From: Chloroflexota bacterium
GTDB taxonomy: Bacteria; Chloroflexota; Dehalococcoidia; SZUA-161; SpSt-899
NCBI GenBank assembly: GCA_018725455.1
Contig: QLUN01000069.1
Coordinates: forward strand, 1-5,457
Length of the DNA: 5,457 nt
Reading direction: 5' to 3'
Part shown: positions 1-5,107 of the stretch, one piece after another
Layout: each line of letters starts with the position of its first letter
How positions within the stretch are numbered: position 1 is the stretch's first letter
The notes under the pieces: generated by a model
Told to the model about the DNA's origin: nothing
The model's database searches: none
What the model saw: the letters and a program-made list of their open reading frames with translations, nothing else
Translations under genes and position numbers: made by a program

Positions 1-68
1 CGCGCCGGATTTGCACCGGACTTGCTCTCCCTTTTAGCCCTTGCTCGCGCTCGGGCACCTCTGTTGAA
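1..68 (-). ncRNA. Cobalamin (B12) riboswitch, 5' portion, cut by the window edge
   Basis: Read on the minus strand, this leader shows the cobalamin-riboswitch landmarks in the correct order. AGGTGCC (60-54) opens the 5' core. GGGCTAAAAGGGAGAG (40-25) corresponds to the conserved AA/AGGGA segment. CCGGTGCAAATCCGG (19-5) matches the GGTG-CAA-TCC core, with the CCGG arms able to pair. The rest (the CxGxCCCGCCACTGT or B12-box side and the expression platform) would lie left of base 1. Family knowledge: it binds adenosylcobalamin or a related corrinoid and switches off downstream genes, usually corrinoid transport, synthesis or B12-independent isozymes. The regulated gene is outside the window, so its identity is unknown. 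Confidence 0.88.
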
Positions 69-83
69 CTATTCAATTGTGGT

Positions 84-106
84 ATACTGTCATCATTATA
101 CAGTAT
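84..106. promoter_or_regulatory. 7-bp inverted repeat over the -10 box, possible operator
   Basis: ATACTGT (84-90) and ACAGTAT (100-106) are perfect inverted copies separated by 9 bases. The dyad covers the whole -10 box of the leftward promoter and its likely start site, where a repressor would be expected to act. It could equally be chance in an AT-rich promoter, or a weak hairpin at the transcript's 5' end. No binding family is recognised. Confidence 0.35.
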
Positions 107-123
107 TCTAACTGGAAAAGCAA
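95..123 (-). promoter_or_regulatory. Promoter of the riboswitch transcript
   Basis: On the minus strand TTGCTT (123-118) is followed by a 17-base spacer and a perfect TATAAT (100-95), with TG directly before the -10. A start near base 88 would leave about 20-28 nt of leader before the riboswitch core. The -35 box matches the consensus only in TTG, so the promoter rests mainly on the -10 box, the spacing and the position. Confidence 0.65.
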
Positions 124-128
124 GCGAT

Positions 129-236
129 GTCCAGGTGTAACTACTCACCCGTCATGCGTTCGTGGTGAGCTTGTCGAACCATGCACAGCCCTTCGACAGG
201 CTCAGGGCGAACGGGGCTGTGTAGTTACGTCCAGGT
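129..236. mobile_element. MITE-like element (137-228) with 8-bp target duplication
   Basis: Terminal inverted repeats GTAACTAC (137-144) and GTAGTTAC (221-228) bound a 92-bp unit. It is flanked on both sides by the identical octamer GTCCAGGT (129-136 and 229-236), the pattern left by a transposase that makes 8-bp staggered cuts. Inside, arms 157-178 and 192-213 form an imperfect hairpin: 18 of 22 pairs are Watson-Crick and two more are G.T, with key halves TGTCGAA and TTCGACA. The unit has no room for a transposase, so it is non-autonomous. The core resembles dispersed GTTCG...GTCGAAC palindromes I recall from many environmental bacterial genomes. Eight-bp duplications are known for several IS families, such as IS256, ISL3 and IS1595; I cannot say which would mobilise it. 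Confidence 0.75.
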
Positions 237-290
237 TTCCTTAATCCGTCAGTCCGGATCCAAGAGCTTCACCTTTAACCCTTCAGCCAC

Positions 291-318
291 TTGACATCCT
301 GGCGGGGGGTGATATATT
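291..318 (+). promoter_or_regulatory. Orphan plus-strand promoter
   Basis: A perfect TTGACA (291-296), a 16-base spacer and TATATT (313-318, 5 of 6 to consensus) make a strong sigma70-type promoter, with a start near 325. Directly downstream an ATG at 330, preceded by AAGGG, opens a 36-codon frame (MTSWGVIGKFFQKGDRV...) that runs into transposase debris in the opposite orientation. No intact plus-strand gene follows until the GYD gene, which has its own promoter. It is probably the surviving promoter of a gene or insertion sequence whose body is lost, but it may still produce transcript antisense to the transposase remnant. Confidence 0.5.
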
Positions 319-322
319 GTTA

Positions 323-652
323 TCAAGGGATGACTTCCTGGGGGGTAATAGGTAAGTTTTTCCAAAAAGGGGACCGCGTCAAATCATTTTCCCCCAGGGT
401 AGAAGCGCCACAATGGACAACGATATCGGCTTCCCCATAGCCAACCATTGAGGTATCCCACTCAGTGAGTCTTAGAGGTATCTTCTGCTCAAGTTGTGAG
501 CCTGGATTCGGACCTCCTTTTGATCTCAAAAGGTGGAACACTTCCCTCTGGTGCTTTAGCTTCCTGTCGATGGTAGCCGAGCTCATTCTCTTCAGTTTCA
601 ACGCTACCTCGCCTGATACCTCTAGTTCCCCTAGCTCCATCAGCCTATCCAC
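323..652 (-). pseudogene. Integrase-type (DDE/rve) transposase remnant, truncated at both ends
   Basis: The 109-residue minus-strand frame carries recognisable middle segments of ISNCY/IS481-like integrase transposases: MSSATIDRKL (the linker helix usually written S-A-T-I-D-R-L-L), then KIPLRLTEWD, then GYGEADIVVHCG, which holds the first catalytic Asp of the rve/DDE domain. Intact relatives are, from memory, about 400 residues long. Here the N-terminal helix-turn-helix region is missing: the frame opens only at a TAG at 680-682. Homology appears to stop after STLGE, near base 388, so the second Asp and the Glu of the catalytic triad are absent. The last ~21 residues (NDLTRSPFWK...) look like unrelated readthrough. 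The remnant cannot be active. The family is recognised from motifs only, so the exact IS family is uncertain. Confidence 0.72.
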
Positions 653-718
653 TTCTACCTCCTTACGGCTACATTCTAACTAATTTCGGTTACTCTTTAT
701 ATGATTTAATTCGTGATC

Positions 719-748
719 TGGATAGACTAGACAGCGGTGAGGTATAAT
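719..748 (+). promoter_or_regulatory. Promoter of the GYD-domain gene
   Basis: TGGATA (719-724, 4 of 6 to TTGACA), an 18-base spacer and a perfect TATAAT (743-748). A start near 755 gives a leader of about 60 nt before the Shine-Dalgarno of the next gene. The region between the transposase remnant and this promoter (about 680-718) is AT-rich and shows nothing else. Confidence 0.6.
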
Positions 749-816
749 AGATGCTCAAGGCAGGGGGAACGCGGGTTGCCGGAAGCGGAAAAATATCGAC
801 AGCAAGGAGGTAACGA

Positions 817-1104
817 ATGCCTGTCTATGTTATGTTCTCCATCCTCACCGATGAGGGGCGGAAAACCCTCAAAGATAAGCCAGAGAGGGTCAAGGAGGTC
901 AATAAGGAAGTAGAAAGCATGGGGGTCAAGATACTGTGCCAGTATGCCCTGCTGGGTCAGTATGACTTCATCAATATCCTGGAGGCCCCCAGTAATGAAG
1001 CTATTGCCAAGGTCGCAATGGAACTGGGTGCCAGAGGAACGCTTCAAACCATGACGCTGTCAGCGATGTCTCTGGACGATTTTATCGGTAGCCTGAAGAA
1101 GTAG
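817..1104 (+). CDS. GYD-domain protein
   Basis: A 95-residue protein of the GYD family (DUF1330-like ferredoxin fold, about 90-100 residues), so it is full length. It begins with the typical strand (VYVMFSILTDEGRKTL) and a helix with the pattern P-E-R-V-K-E-V, then a second strand and the family signature as GQYD at residues 47-50, followed by the N-I-L-E-A-P segment. The last third has the usual strand and short acidic C-terminal helix (SLDDFIGSLKK). There is no signal peptide or membrane segment, so it should be cytoplasmic. The family's biochemical role is not established; members probably form dimeric alpha-beta barrels. The start is firm: AAGGAGGT (804-811) lies 5 bases before ATG. It has its own promoter and is separated from alaS by 121 bases containing the alaS promoter, so the two are neighbours rather than a strict operon. 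Confidence 0.88.
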   Translation: MPVYVMFSILTDEGRKTLKDKPERVKEVNKEVESMGVKILCQYALLGQYDFINILEAPSNEAIAKVAMELGARGTLQTMTLSAMSLDDFIGSLKK

Positions 1105-1177
1105 CCAATTTGGTCTGCTTGTGTCCCGCACCCCCCTGCCTGGCTGATTGGACCCTCCCGCTTTTCCGCTGGCTTTG

Positions 1178-1206
1178 TTGACATGCCTCCTGTCCTGGTC
1201 TAAAAT
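1178..1206 (+). promoter_or_regulatory. alaS promoter
   Basis: A perfect TTGACA (1178-1183), an optimal 17-base spacer and TAAAAT (1201-1206, 5 of 6). The predicted start is about 1213, only about 13 nt before the chosen ATG. That rules out a T-box or other long leader control and also rules out the upstream TTG at 1148 as the start when this promoter is used. Confidence 0.75.
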
Positions 1207-1225
1207 CAATACAGGGCTTGTCCCT

Positions 1226-3865
1226 ATGAAAACTATGAACAGCAACGAGATCCGAGAGGCTTTCTTAAGATTCTTTGCAGAAAAGGGACATACGGTGCTG
1301 CCCAGTTCCTCCCTGGTGCCACATGGTGACCCGACACTGCTGCTGACCAGTGCGGGCGTGGTGCAAATTAAGCCCTATTTTATGGGGGAGGCCACTCCAC
1401 CCAGCCCTCGCCTGGTGTCGTGCCAGAAGTGCTTCCGTACCACTGACATTGATTCGGTCGGGGACGCCAGTCACCTGACTTTCTTCGAGATGCTGGGCAA
1501 TTTCAGCGTGGGCGACTATTTCAAGAAGGAGGCCATCGCCTGGGCGTGGGAATTCGTGACCGAACGTTTGCACTTGCCAGAGGAGCGCCTCTGGATAACC
1601 ATCTTCCTTGACGACGATGAGGCTTTCGACCACTGGCTCGACATAGGCATATCTAGAGAGCGGATTGTTCGCTGTGGTGAAGAGGATAACTTCTGGGGAC
1701 CTCCTGGAGACAGCGGCCCGTGCGGGCCGTGCAGCGAAATTCTCTATGACTTCGGTATTGGTTGCGGCGAGCCGGGCTGCGGCCCTACCTGTAACTGCGG
1801 CCGCTTTTCCGAGATCTGGAATCTGGTCTTCACTCAGTACTACCAGGATGAGAGAGGGAATCGCACCCCACTGCCCAGGCCGAACATCGATACCGGCATG
1901 GGGCTGGAGCGCACCGCAGCCATAATGCAGGGCAAGAAGTCTGTTTACGAAACCGATCTGTTTAAGCCCATCATGGATCGCATTTCCCCCTCACCCCAAC
2001 CCTCTCCTACGAGGGGAGAGGAAGCTAACGAGAGGGCGATGAGAGTCGTTGCCGAGCATGGGCGGGCGATTGCCTTTCTAATCGCCGATGGCGTAGTCCC
2101 CTCCAACGAGGGCCGGGGCTATGTGTTGCGGCGGATACTGCGGCGGGCGGTCCTCTTCGGCAAGAAGCTGGGATTCGATGAGCCTTTCCTTAGCGAGATA
2201 GCAAAGGTGGTTATCGAGCAAATGGGATGGCTTTACCCCGAACTTGCCACCAGCAGGGACTACATCATCAATACGATTGACCTGGAGGAAAGCAAGTTCG
2301 ATCAGACATTGAATACCGGGATGAGATTGCTGGACGAAATCATGGCCCAAACTAAAGCAAATGGTCTGGCGATAGTTCCTGGCGAGCAGGCTTTCCGGCT
2401 TTACGATACTTACGGGTTCCCCAAGGAGATTACCTTCGAAATTGCTGCTGAGCATGGCCTATCGATGGACCTGGAAGGCTTTGGGCGAGAAATGGAGCGC
2501 CAGCGAGAGAGGGCGCGGGCAGCTCAGAAATTCGATAGAGGCCAAAGTGAAGAATCAGCAATCGTAGTGCGCTACCCACCGGTTCGGTTTGTGGGTTATG
2601 ATAAGCTAAGTCATGCGTCGAAGATCGCGGTGCTCCTGGTGAGTGGGCAGCAAGTGCTCACTGCCTCTCAGTGGCAAGAGGTGGAGGTAACGCTGTATGA
2701 AACCCCCTTCTATGGTGAGATGGGGGGGCAGGTAGGTGACATTGGCGAGATCAAAGGGCCACAAGGCAGGGTCATAATTATCAACGCCGTAAGGCAAGCC
2801 GACGACCTGGTGGTCCATCTGGGCAGGGTAGATGAAGGAAGGGTTAGCGTTGGTGAGGAAGTCATGGCGAAGGTCGATTTTGAGCGTCGCCTCGATATCG
2901 CGCGCAACCATACCGCCACCCACCTCCTGCAGGCGGCGCTGCGCCATGTGCTGGGGGATCAGGTTCGCCAGGCGGGTTCCCTGGTCGCCCCGGATCATTT
3001 CAGATTCGATTTCACTCATCTTATCGCCCTGAGCAAAGAGGAGTTGAGTGCGGTCCAGCGCGTGGTAAATGAGAACATCCGGCGGAATCTCCCTGTCTCC
3101 AGCCGGGTCGCAGATTATAGCCAGGCGATGGCCGAAGGTGCACTGGCCTTCTTTGGGGAAAAATACGGGGACGAGGTTCGGATGCTGGAGATCAAAGGAT
3201 CGGATTCTTCGGCGAGGATAAGTGCCGAGCTTTGCGGCGGCACTCATGTGCGAAGCACCGGAGAGATTGGATTCTTCCATATCACCAGTGAGAGGAGCAT
3301 AGGTTCGGGGATGAGGCGCATCGAGGGGGTGACGGGGAGGGGGGTAGAAGCCCTCATCGGGGAGCGTCTGGCTGCGCTGGAAGCGGTCGCAGGACAGCTC
3401 GAGACAAGTCCCTCAGAAGTTGGGGAGAGGCTGGCGATGCTTATCGCCGACTTTGACGCCGAGCGCAAGCGAGCCAGGGGGTTAGAGAGCCGGCTTCTGC
3501 GCGGGACGGCGGAATCCCTTCTTCGTGAGGTCAGGCAGGTAGACGGCGTTAATGTCCTGGCAGCGAGGGTCTCCGCCTCAAACATGGAGCTGCTGCGCCA
3601 GATGGGGGACTGGCTCAAGGATAAGCTCGGCAGCGCCGTGATTGTCTTAGGGGTGGTTCTGGAGGGAAATCCCCGGTTTTTGGCGATGGTTACCCCTGAT
3701 CTGGTAGCCAGGGGAATCCATGCCGGAGATATCGTGAAACAGGTAGCCCAGGTGACCGGGGGAGGTGGTGGTGGTAAGGCTGACATCGGCCAGGCCGGCG
3801 GCAAAGATAAGAGTAAAATAGATGAGGCTTTGAGGTTGGTTCCCAAGTTGATCGCGAAGGGGTAG
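1226..3865 (+). CDS. alaS: Alanyl-tRNA synthetase
   Basis: A cytoplasmic class II synthetase of 879 residues from this start (family about 870-880) that charges tRNA(Ala) with alanine and clears mischarged Ser/Gly. The catalytic core shows motif 2 as HLTFFEMLGNFSVGDYF (83-99) and motif 3 around NIDTGMGLER (220-229). Between them GPCGPC (C166, C169) is followed by a Cys-rich insert (C180, C185, C189, C191), as in some bacterial AlaRS, possibly metal binding. The helical domain contains SNEGRGYVLRRILRRA. The editing domain keeps its zinc ligands HTATH (H562, H566) and CGGTH (C670, H674). The C-Ala domain carries the glycine run before KADIGQAGG and ends normally. Start choice: AGGG (1213-1216) lies 9 bases before ATG 1226, with MNSNEIREAF beginning at 1235 as the alternative; the frame extends upstream to TTG 1148 but that part is unlike AlaRS and precedes the promoter. 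Oddity: residues about 254-266 are encoded by a dispersed repeat. Confidence 0.97.
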   Translation: MKTMNSNEIREAFLRFFAEKGHTVLPSSSLVPHGDPTLLLTSAGVVQIKPYFMGEATPPSPRLVSCQKCFRTTDIDSVGDASHLTFFEMLGNFSVGDYFKKEAIAWAWEFVTERLHLPEERLWITIFLDDDEAFDHWLDIGISRERIVRCGEEDNFWGPPGDSGPCGPCSEILYDFGIGCGEPGCGPTCNCGRFSEIWNLVFTQYYQDERGNRTPLPRPNIDTGMGLERTAAIMQGKKSVYETDLFKPIMDRISPSPQPSPTRGEEANERAMRVVAEHGRAIAFLIADGVVPSNEGRGYVLRRILRRAVLFGKKLGFDEPFLSEIAKVVIEQMGWLYPELATSRDYIINTIDLEESKFDQTLNTGMRLLDEIMAQTKANGLAIVPGEQAFRLYDTYGFPKEITFEIAAEHGLSMDLEGFGREMERQRERARAAQKFDRGQSEESAIVVRYPPVRFVGYDKLSHASKIAVLLVSGQQVLTASQWQEVEVTLYETPFYGEMGGQVGDIGEIKGPQGRVIIINAVRQADDLVVHLGRVDEGRVSVGEEVMAKVDFERRLDIARNHTATHLLQAALRHVLGDQVRQAGSLVAPDHFRFDFTHLIALSKEELSAVQRVVNENIRRNLPVSSRVADYSQAMAEGALAFFGEKYGDEVRMLEIKGSDSSARISAELCGGTHVRSTGEIGFFHITSERSIGSGMRRIEGVTGRGVEALIGERLAALEAVAGQLETSPSEVGERLAMLIADFDAERKRARGLESRLLRGTAESLLREVRQVDGVNVLAARVSASNMELLRQMGDWLKDKLGSAVIVLGVVLEGNPRFLAMVTPDLVARGIHAGDIVKQVAQVTGGGGGGKADIGQAGGKDKSKIDEALRLVPKLIAKG
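1985..2023 (+). repeat. Dispersed GC-rich palindromic repeat inside alaS, in frame
   Basis: This stretch matches a repeat I recall from intergenic DNA of many bacteria, of the form CCCTCACCCCAACCCTCTCC-(few bases)-GGGGAGAGG. The palindrome is CCTCTCC (2001-2007) with GGAGAGG (2015-2021) and a 7-base loop. Here it is translated in frame as residues 254-266, SPSPQPSPTRGEE, a string often seen where this repeat is read as protein. It falls between LFKPIMDRI and NERAMRVVAEHGRA, where other AlaRS have a variable loop of the E-L-T-G-K-x-Y type. The conserved blocks on both sides are intact, so the enzyme is expected to work. Exact ends are estimated from the repeat match. Confidence 0.72.
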
Positions 3866-3866
3866 C

Positions 3867-3914
3867 ATGATGAGCATCTACCTGGTTAAAGAAATTCGAG
3901 GGGGCATACAATGA
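3867..3914 (+). CDS. Possible 15-codon leader ORF upstream of the antitoxin
   Basis: ATG ATG at 3867/3870 opens a frame MMSIYLVKEIRGGIQ whose TGA (3912-3914) overlaps the antitoxin ATG (3911) as ATGA. AAGGGG (3857-3862), at the end of alaS, is correctly spaced as a Shine-Dalgarno. This layout would let ribosomes pass from alaS to the antitoxin by termination-reinitiation. It may be chance, since the antitoxin also has its own ribosome site. No similarity to a known peptide is recognised. Confidence 0.25.
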   Translation: MMSIYLVKEIRGGIQ

Positions 3915-4123
3915 ATCAGAGGATTGCTTCCGATCCAAATGTTTGCGGTGGGGAACCCTGTATCAAGGGTACCCGTATTCCCGTGCATGTGGTCCTCAGT
4001 CACCTGGCAGCTGGTGACGATTATGACACGGTATTGAAGAACTTTCCCCGGCTTGAGCACGAGGATATCTTGGCCTGTATTGAATATGCAGCCTACCTGT
4101 CCACTGAGAAGGTGGCTTTATAA
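3911..4123 (+). CDS. DUF433 family protein, probable antitoxin
   Basis: A 70-residue protein with the full DUF433 pattern. RIASDPNVCGGEPCIKGTRIP (residues 4-24) is the hallmark block, followed by VHVVLSHLAAGDDYDTVLKNFPRLEHEDI, which resembles a small helix-turn-helix with the conserved G-x-x-x-x-x-V-L-x-x-(F/Y)-P spacing, and then ACIEYAAYL. Length is normal for the family (about 70-80). DUF433 proteins are commonly paired with PIN-like proteins and are thought to act as VapB-type antitoxins that bind DNA and neutralise the toxin; that role is inferred here from the partner. GAGGGG (3899-3904) lies 6 bases before ATG. It begins 45 bases after alaS without an evident promoter of its own, so expression probably comes from alaS readthrough. 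Confidence 0.88.
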   Translation: MNQRIASDPNVCGGEPCIKGTRIPVHVVLSHLAAGDDYDTVLKNFPRLEHEDILACIEYAAYLSTEKVAL

Positions 4124-4474
4124 ATGAAAATCGTGGTAGATGAGAATGTTAGTTATGAGCTTGTAGACAGATTGCGAACTGGAGGACATGCCGTTATCTC
4201 TATGTCTGAACTAGCGGATAGAGGAATGTTAGATGAGGATATTTATGCCTTCATGTTGCGAGAGCAGTCAGTTCTTATCACCAGAGATTACCATTTCACT
4301 AATCCTCTCCGTTTTCCAACGGAGAAAACGAAGGGAATCATTCATGTCCGCCATGGCAATCTCAAATCAGAAGAGGAAATCGCCATCGTAGAGAATTTCC
4401 TTCTTAACTACGACAGGGAGTTTTTCCAGGGCAAATTGGTTACTCTTTACCGGCACAGTATCAGAATTCGTTGA
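4124..4474 (+). CDS. DUF5615 PIN-like protein, probable toxin nuclease
   Basis: A 116-residue protein of the DUF5615 (Mut7-C/PIN-like) family at normal length. It starts MKIVVDENVS, with the acidic D6-E7 pair after the first strand. It continues with GHAVISMSEL, then the acidic cluster MLDEDIYAF (D37, E38, D39) and VLITRDYHF with D55, the third acidic position. These residues fit a metal-dependent PIN active site, so an RNase toxin role is plausible but not shown. IIHVRHG (R76) is the usual later strand. ATG follows directly on the antitoxin TAA, with AAGGTGG (4109-4115) 8 bases upstream, so the two are translated as a pair with the antitoxin first. A hand count of bases 4201-4260 gives 24/60 G+C, against 40/60 in alaS bases 3421-3480. 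This suggests the module was acquired between alaS and ruvX. No frame damage is seen. Confidence 0.85.
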   Translation: MKIVVDENVSYELVDRLRTGGHAVISMSELADRGMLDEDIYAFMLREQSVLITRDYHFTNPLRFPTEKTKGIIHVRHGNLKSEEEIAIVENFLLNYDREFFQGKLVTLYRHSIRIR

Positions 4475-4483
4475 GGGTGAGGT

Positions 4484-4897
4484 ATGCGCATTCTCGGCCT
4501 CGATGTAGGCGACAAGCGAATCGGCGTGGCCATGAGCGACCCGATGGGGATTCTGGCAAGTACGCTAACGGTTATCGAAAGAAAAGGCGACGGCGCTGAT
4601 CTTAGGTCCATACTCGATATGGTAAAGGAGAATGAGGTGGGCTGTGTCGTCGTGGGGCTGCCTCGCTCGATGGACAGCAGCATCGGGAAGCAAGCAGCCA
4701 AGGTCGAGGCGTTTGCGGAGGAACTCTCTGAGCTGACTGATGTGCCGATAAAGATGTGGGATGAAACACTCTCCACAGTCATCGCTGAAGGATTACTCAA
4801 AGATGCCGGGAGAGATCGCTGCCAGATGAAAAAGAGAAGGGATGCCGCTGCCGCCGCCGTCATACTGCAATGGTATCTCGACGCCAAGTCTCGATAA
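4484..4897 (+). CDS. ruvX: Putative pre-16S rRNA nuclease / Holliday junction resolvase-like YqgF
   Basis: A 137-residue RNase H-fold protein of the YqgF/RuvX family (usual length about 135-150). Family members trim the 5' end of pre-16S rRNA in E. coli; a Holliday-junction resolvase role was proposed earlier. Visible motifs: LGLDVGDKRIGVA (4-16) with catalytic D7; VVVGLPRSMDSSIGKQAAKV (56-73), the conserved GLP block; WDETLST (92-98), the equivalent of the D-E-R-L-S-T motif with E94; and DAAAAAVILQ (120-129) with the last acidic residue D120. The core is complete. GAGGG (4473-4477) overlaps the stop of the toxin gene and lies 6 bases before ATG, so translation is probably coupled to the upstream module. 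An alaS-ruvX neighbourhood is common in bacteria; here the two are separated by the DUF433/DUF5615 pair. Confidence 0.93.
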   Translation: MRILGLDVGDKRIGVAMSDPMGILASTLTVIERKGDGADLRSILDMVKENEVGCVVVGLPRSMDSSIGKQAAKVEAFAEELSELTDVPIKMWDETLSTVIAEGLLKDAGRDRCQMKKRRDAAAAAVILQWYLDAKSR

Positions 4898-4917
4898 TGG
4901 GTGATGGGTGATGGGTA
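4897..4917. repeat. Three tandem heptamers after ruvX
   Basis: Units ATGGGTG (4897-4903), ATGGGTG (4904-4910) and ATGGGTA (4911-4917). The first begins at the last base of the ruvX stop codon. The array is short and could be slipped-strand expansion; similar GATGGGTGATGGGT runs are common in intergenic DNA. Confidence 0.6.
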
Positions 4918-4958
4918 AATGAAACTGAGCACGTTCCGCATTTGTTGCTGGACACAAG

Positions 4959-4985
4959 GGGGTAGGGGCGAATTTATTCGCCCTC
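4959..4985 (+). repeat. REP-like hairpin, copy 1
   Basis: GGGCGAAT (4966-4973), a 2-base centre TT and ATTCGCCC (4976-4983) make a perfect 8-bp palindrome. GGGGTAGG lies on its 5' side. It resembles dispersed GTAGGGGCGAATTTATTCGCCC-type repeats. There is no following T tract, so it is not a typical intrinsic terminator, although it could stabilise the 3' end of the ruvX message. Confidence 0.6.
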
Positions 4986-4997
4986 AAAAAGCACCAA

Positions 4998-5014
4998 ATC
5001 ATCCTTGGGATGAT
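4998..5014. repeat. Small inverted repeat between the two REP-like hairpins
   Basis: ATCATCC (4998-5004) and GGATGAT (5008-5014) are perfect inverted copies around TTG. It sits midway in the gap and may be part of the spacer of a composite element. No function is assigned. Confidence 0.35.
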
Positions 5015-5060
5015 GAGGGGGGAGAAGTTGATACGTGAAATGGTCATAACTGACTGGCAA

Positions 5061-5085
5061 GGGGGGCTAAAGCCCCCCCCTACCC
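5061..5085 (-). repeat. REP-like hairpin, copy 2, inverted relative to copy 1
   Basis: GGGGGGCT (5061-5068), centre AA, then AGCCCCCC (5071-5078): again an 8-bp perfect stem with a 2-base centre. CCCCTACCC (5077-5085) on its right is the reverse complement of GGGTAGGGG, the sequence on the left side of copy 1 (4960-4968 region). The two hairpins therefore share architecture and flank, and face each other about 75 bp apart. Confidence 0.6.
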
Positions 5086-5107
5086 ACTAAATGAGTGTTG
5101 AGTTGAG

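Noticed and set aside
64..88. Plus-strand promoter TTGAAC...TATACT
   Set aside because: The spacer is only 13 bases, too short for a sigma70 promoter; the leftward promoter fits better.
129..236. Repeat considered as a CRISPR unit
   Set aside because: There are only two copies of an 8-bp direct repeat flanking one inverted-repeat element; no regular repeat-spacer series.
465..683. Plus-strand frame of 72 codons
   Set aside because: It is antisense to the transposase remnant, whose residues match a known family; this frame has a Ser/Thr-rich low-information sequence.
727..1047. Minus-strand frame opposite the GYD gene
   Set aside because: The plus strand carries a recognisable full-length GYD protein with an excellent ribosome site and promoter.
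1105..1177. Terminator or T-box leader between the GYD gene and alaS
   Set aside because: There is no stable stem followed by T residues and no T-box motif, and the alaS promoter lies downstream of this stretch.
2606..3280. Long minus-strand frame (224 codons) opposite alaS
   Set aside because: It lies wholly within a conserved alaS region, has no recognisable domain and is explained by alaS codon bias.
3244..3846. Minus-strand frame of 200 codons rich in Ser/Pro/Leu
   Set aside because: Its composition is that of the complement of a GC-rich coding region; it overlaps the editing and C-Ala domains of alaS.
4447..4941. Minus-strand frame of 164 codons opposite ruvX
   Set aside because: It is antisense to ruvX, which has all family motifs; the frame is Ser/Pro-rich with no domain.
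4966..4983. Hairpin considered as the ruvX intrinsic terminator
   Set aside because: It has no T tract after the stem and matches a repeat type whose second copy lies nearby in inverse orientation.
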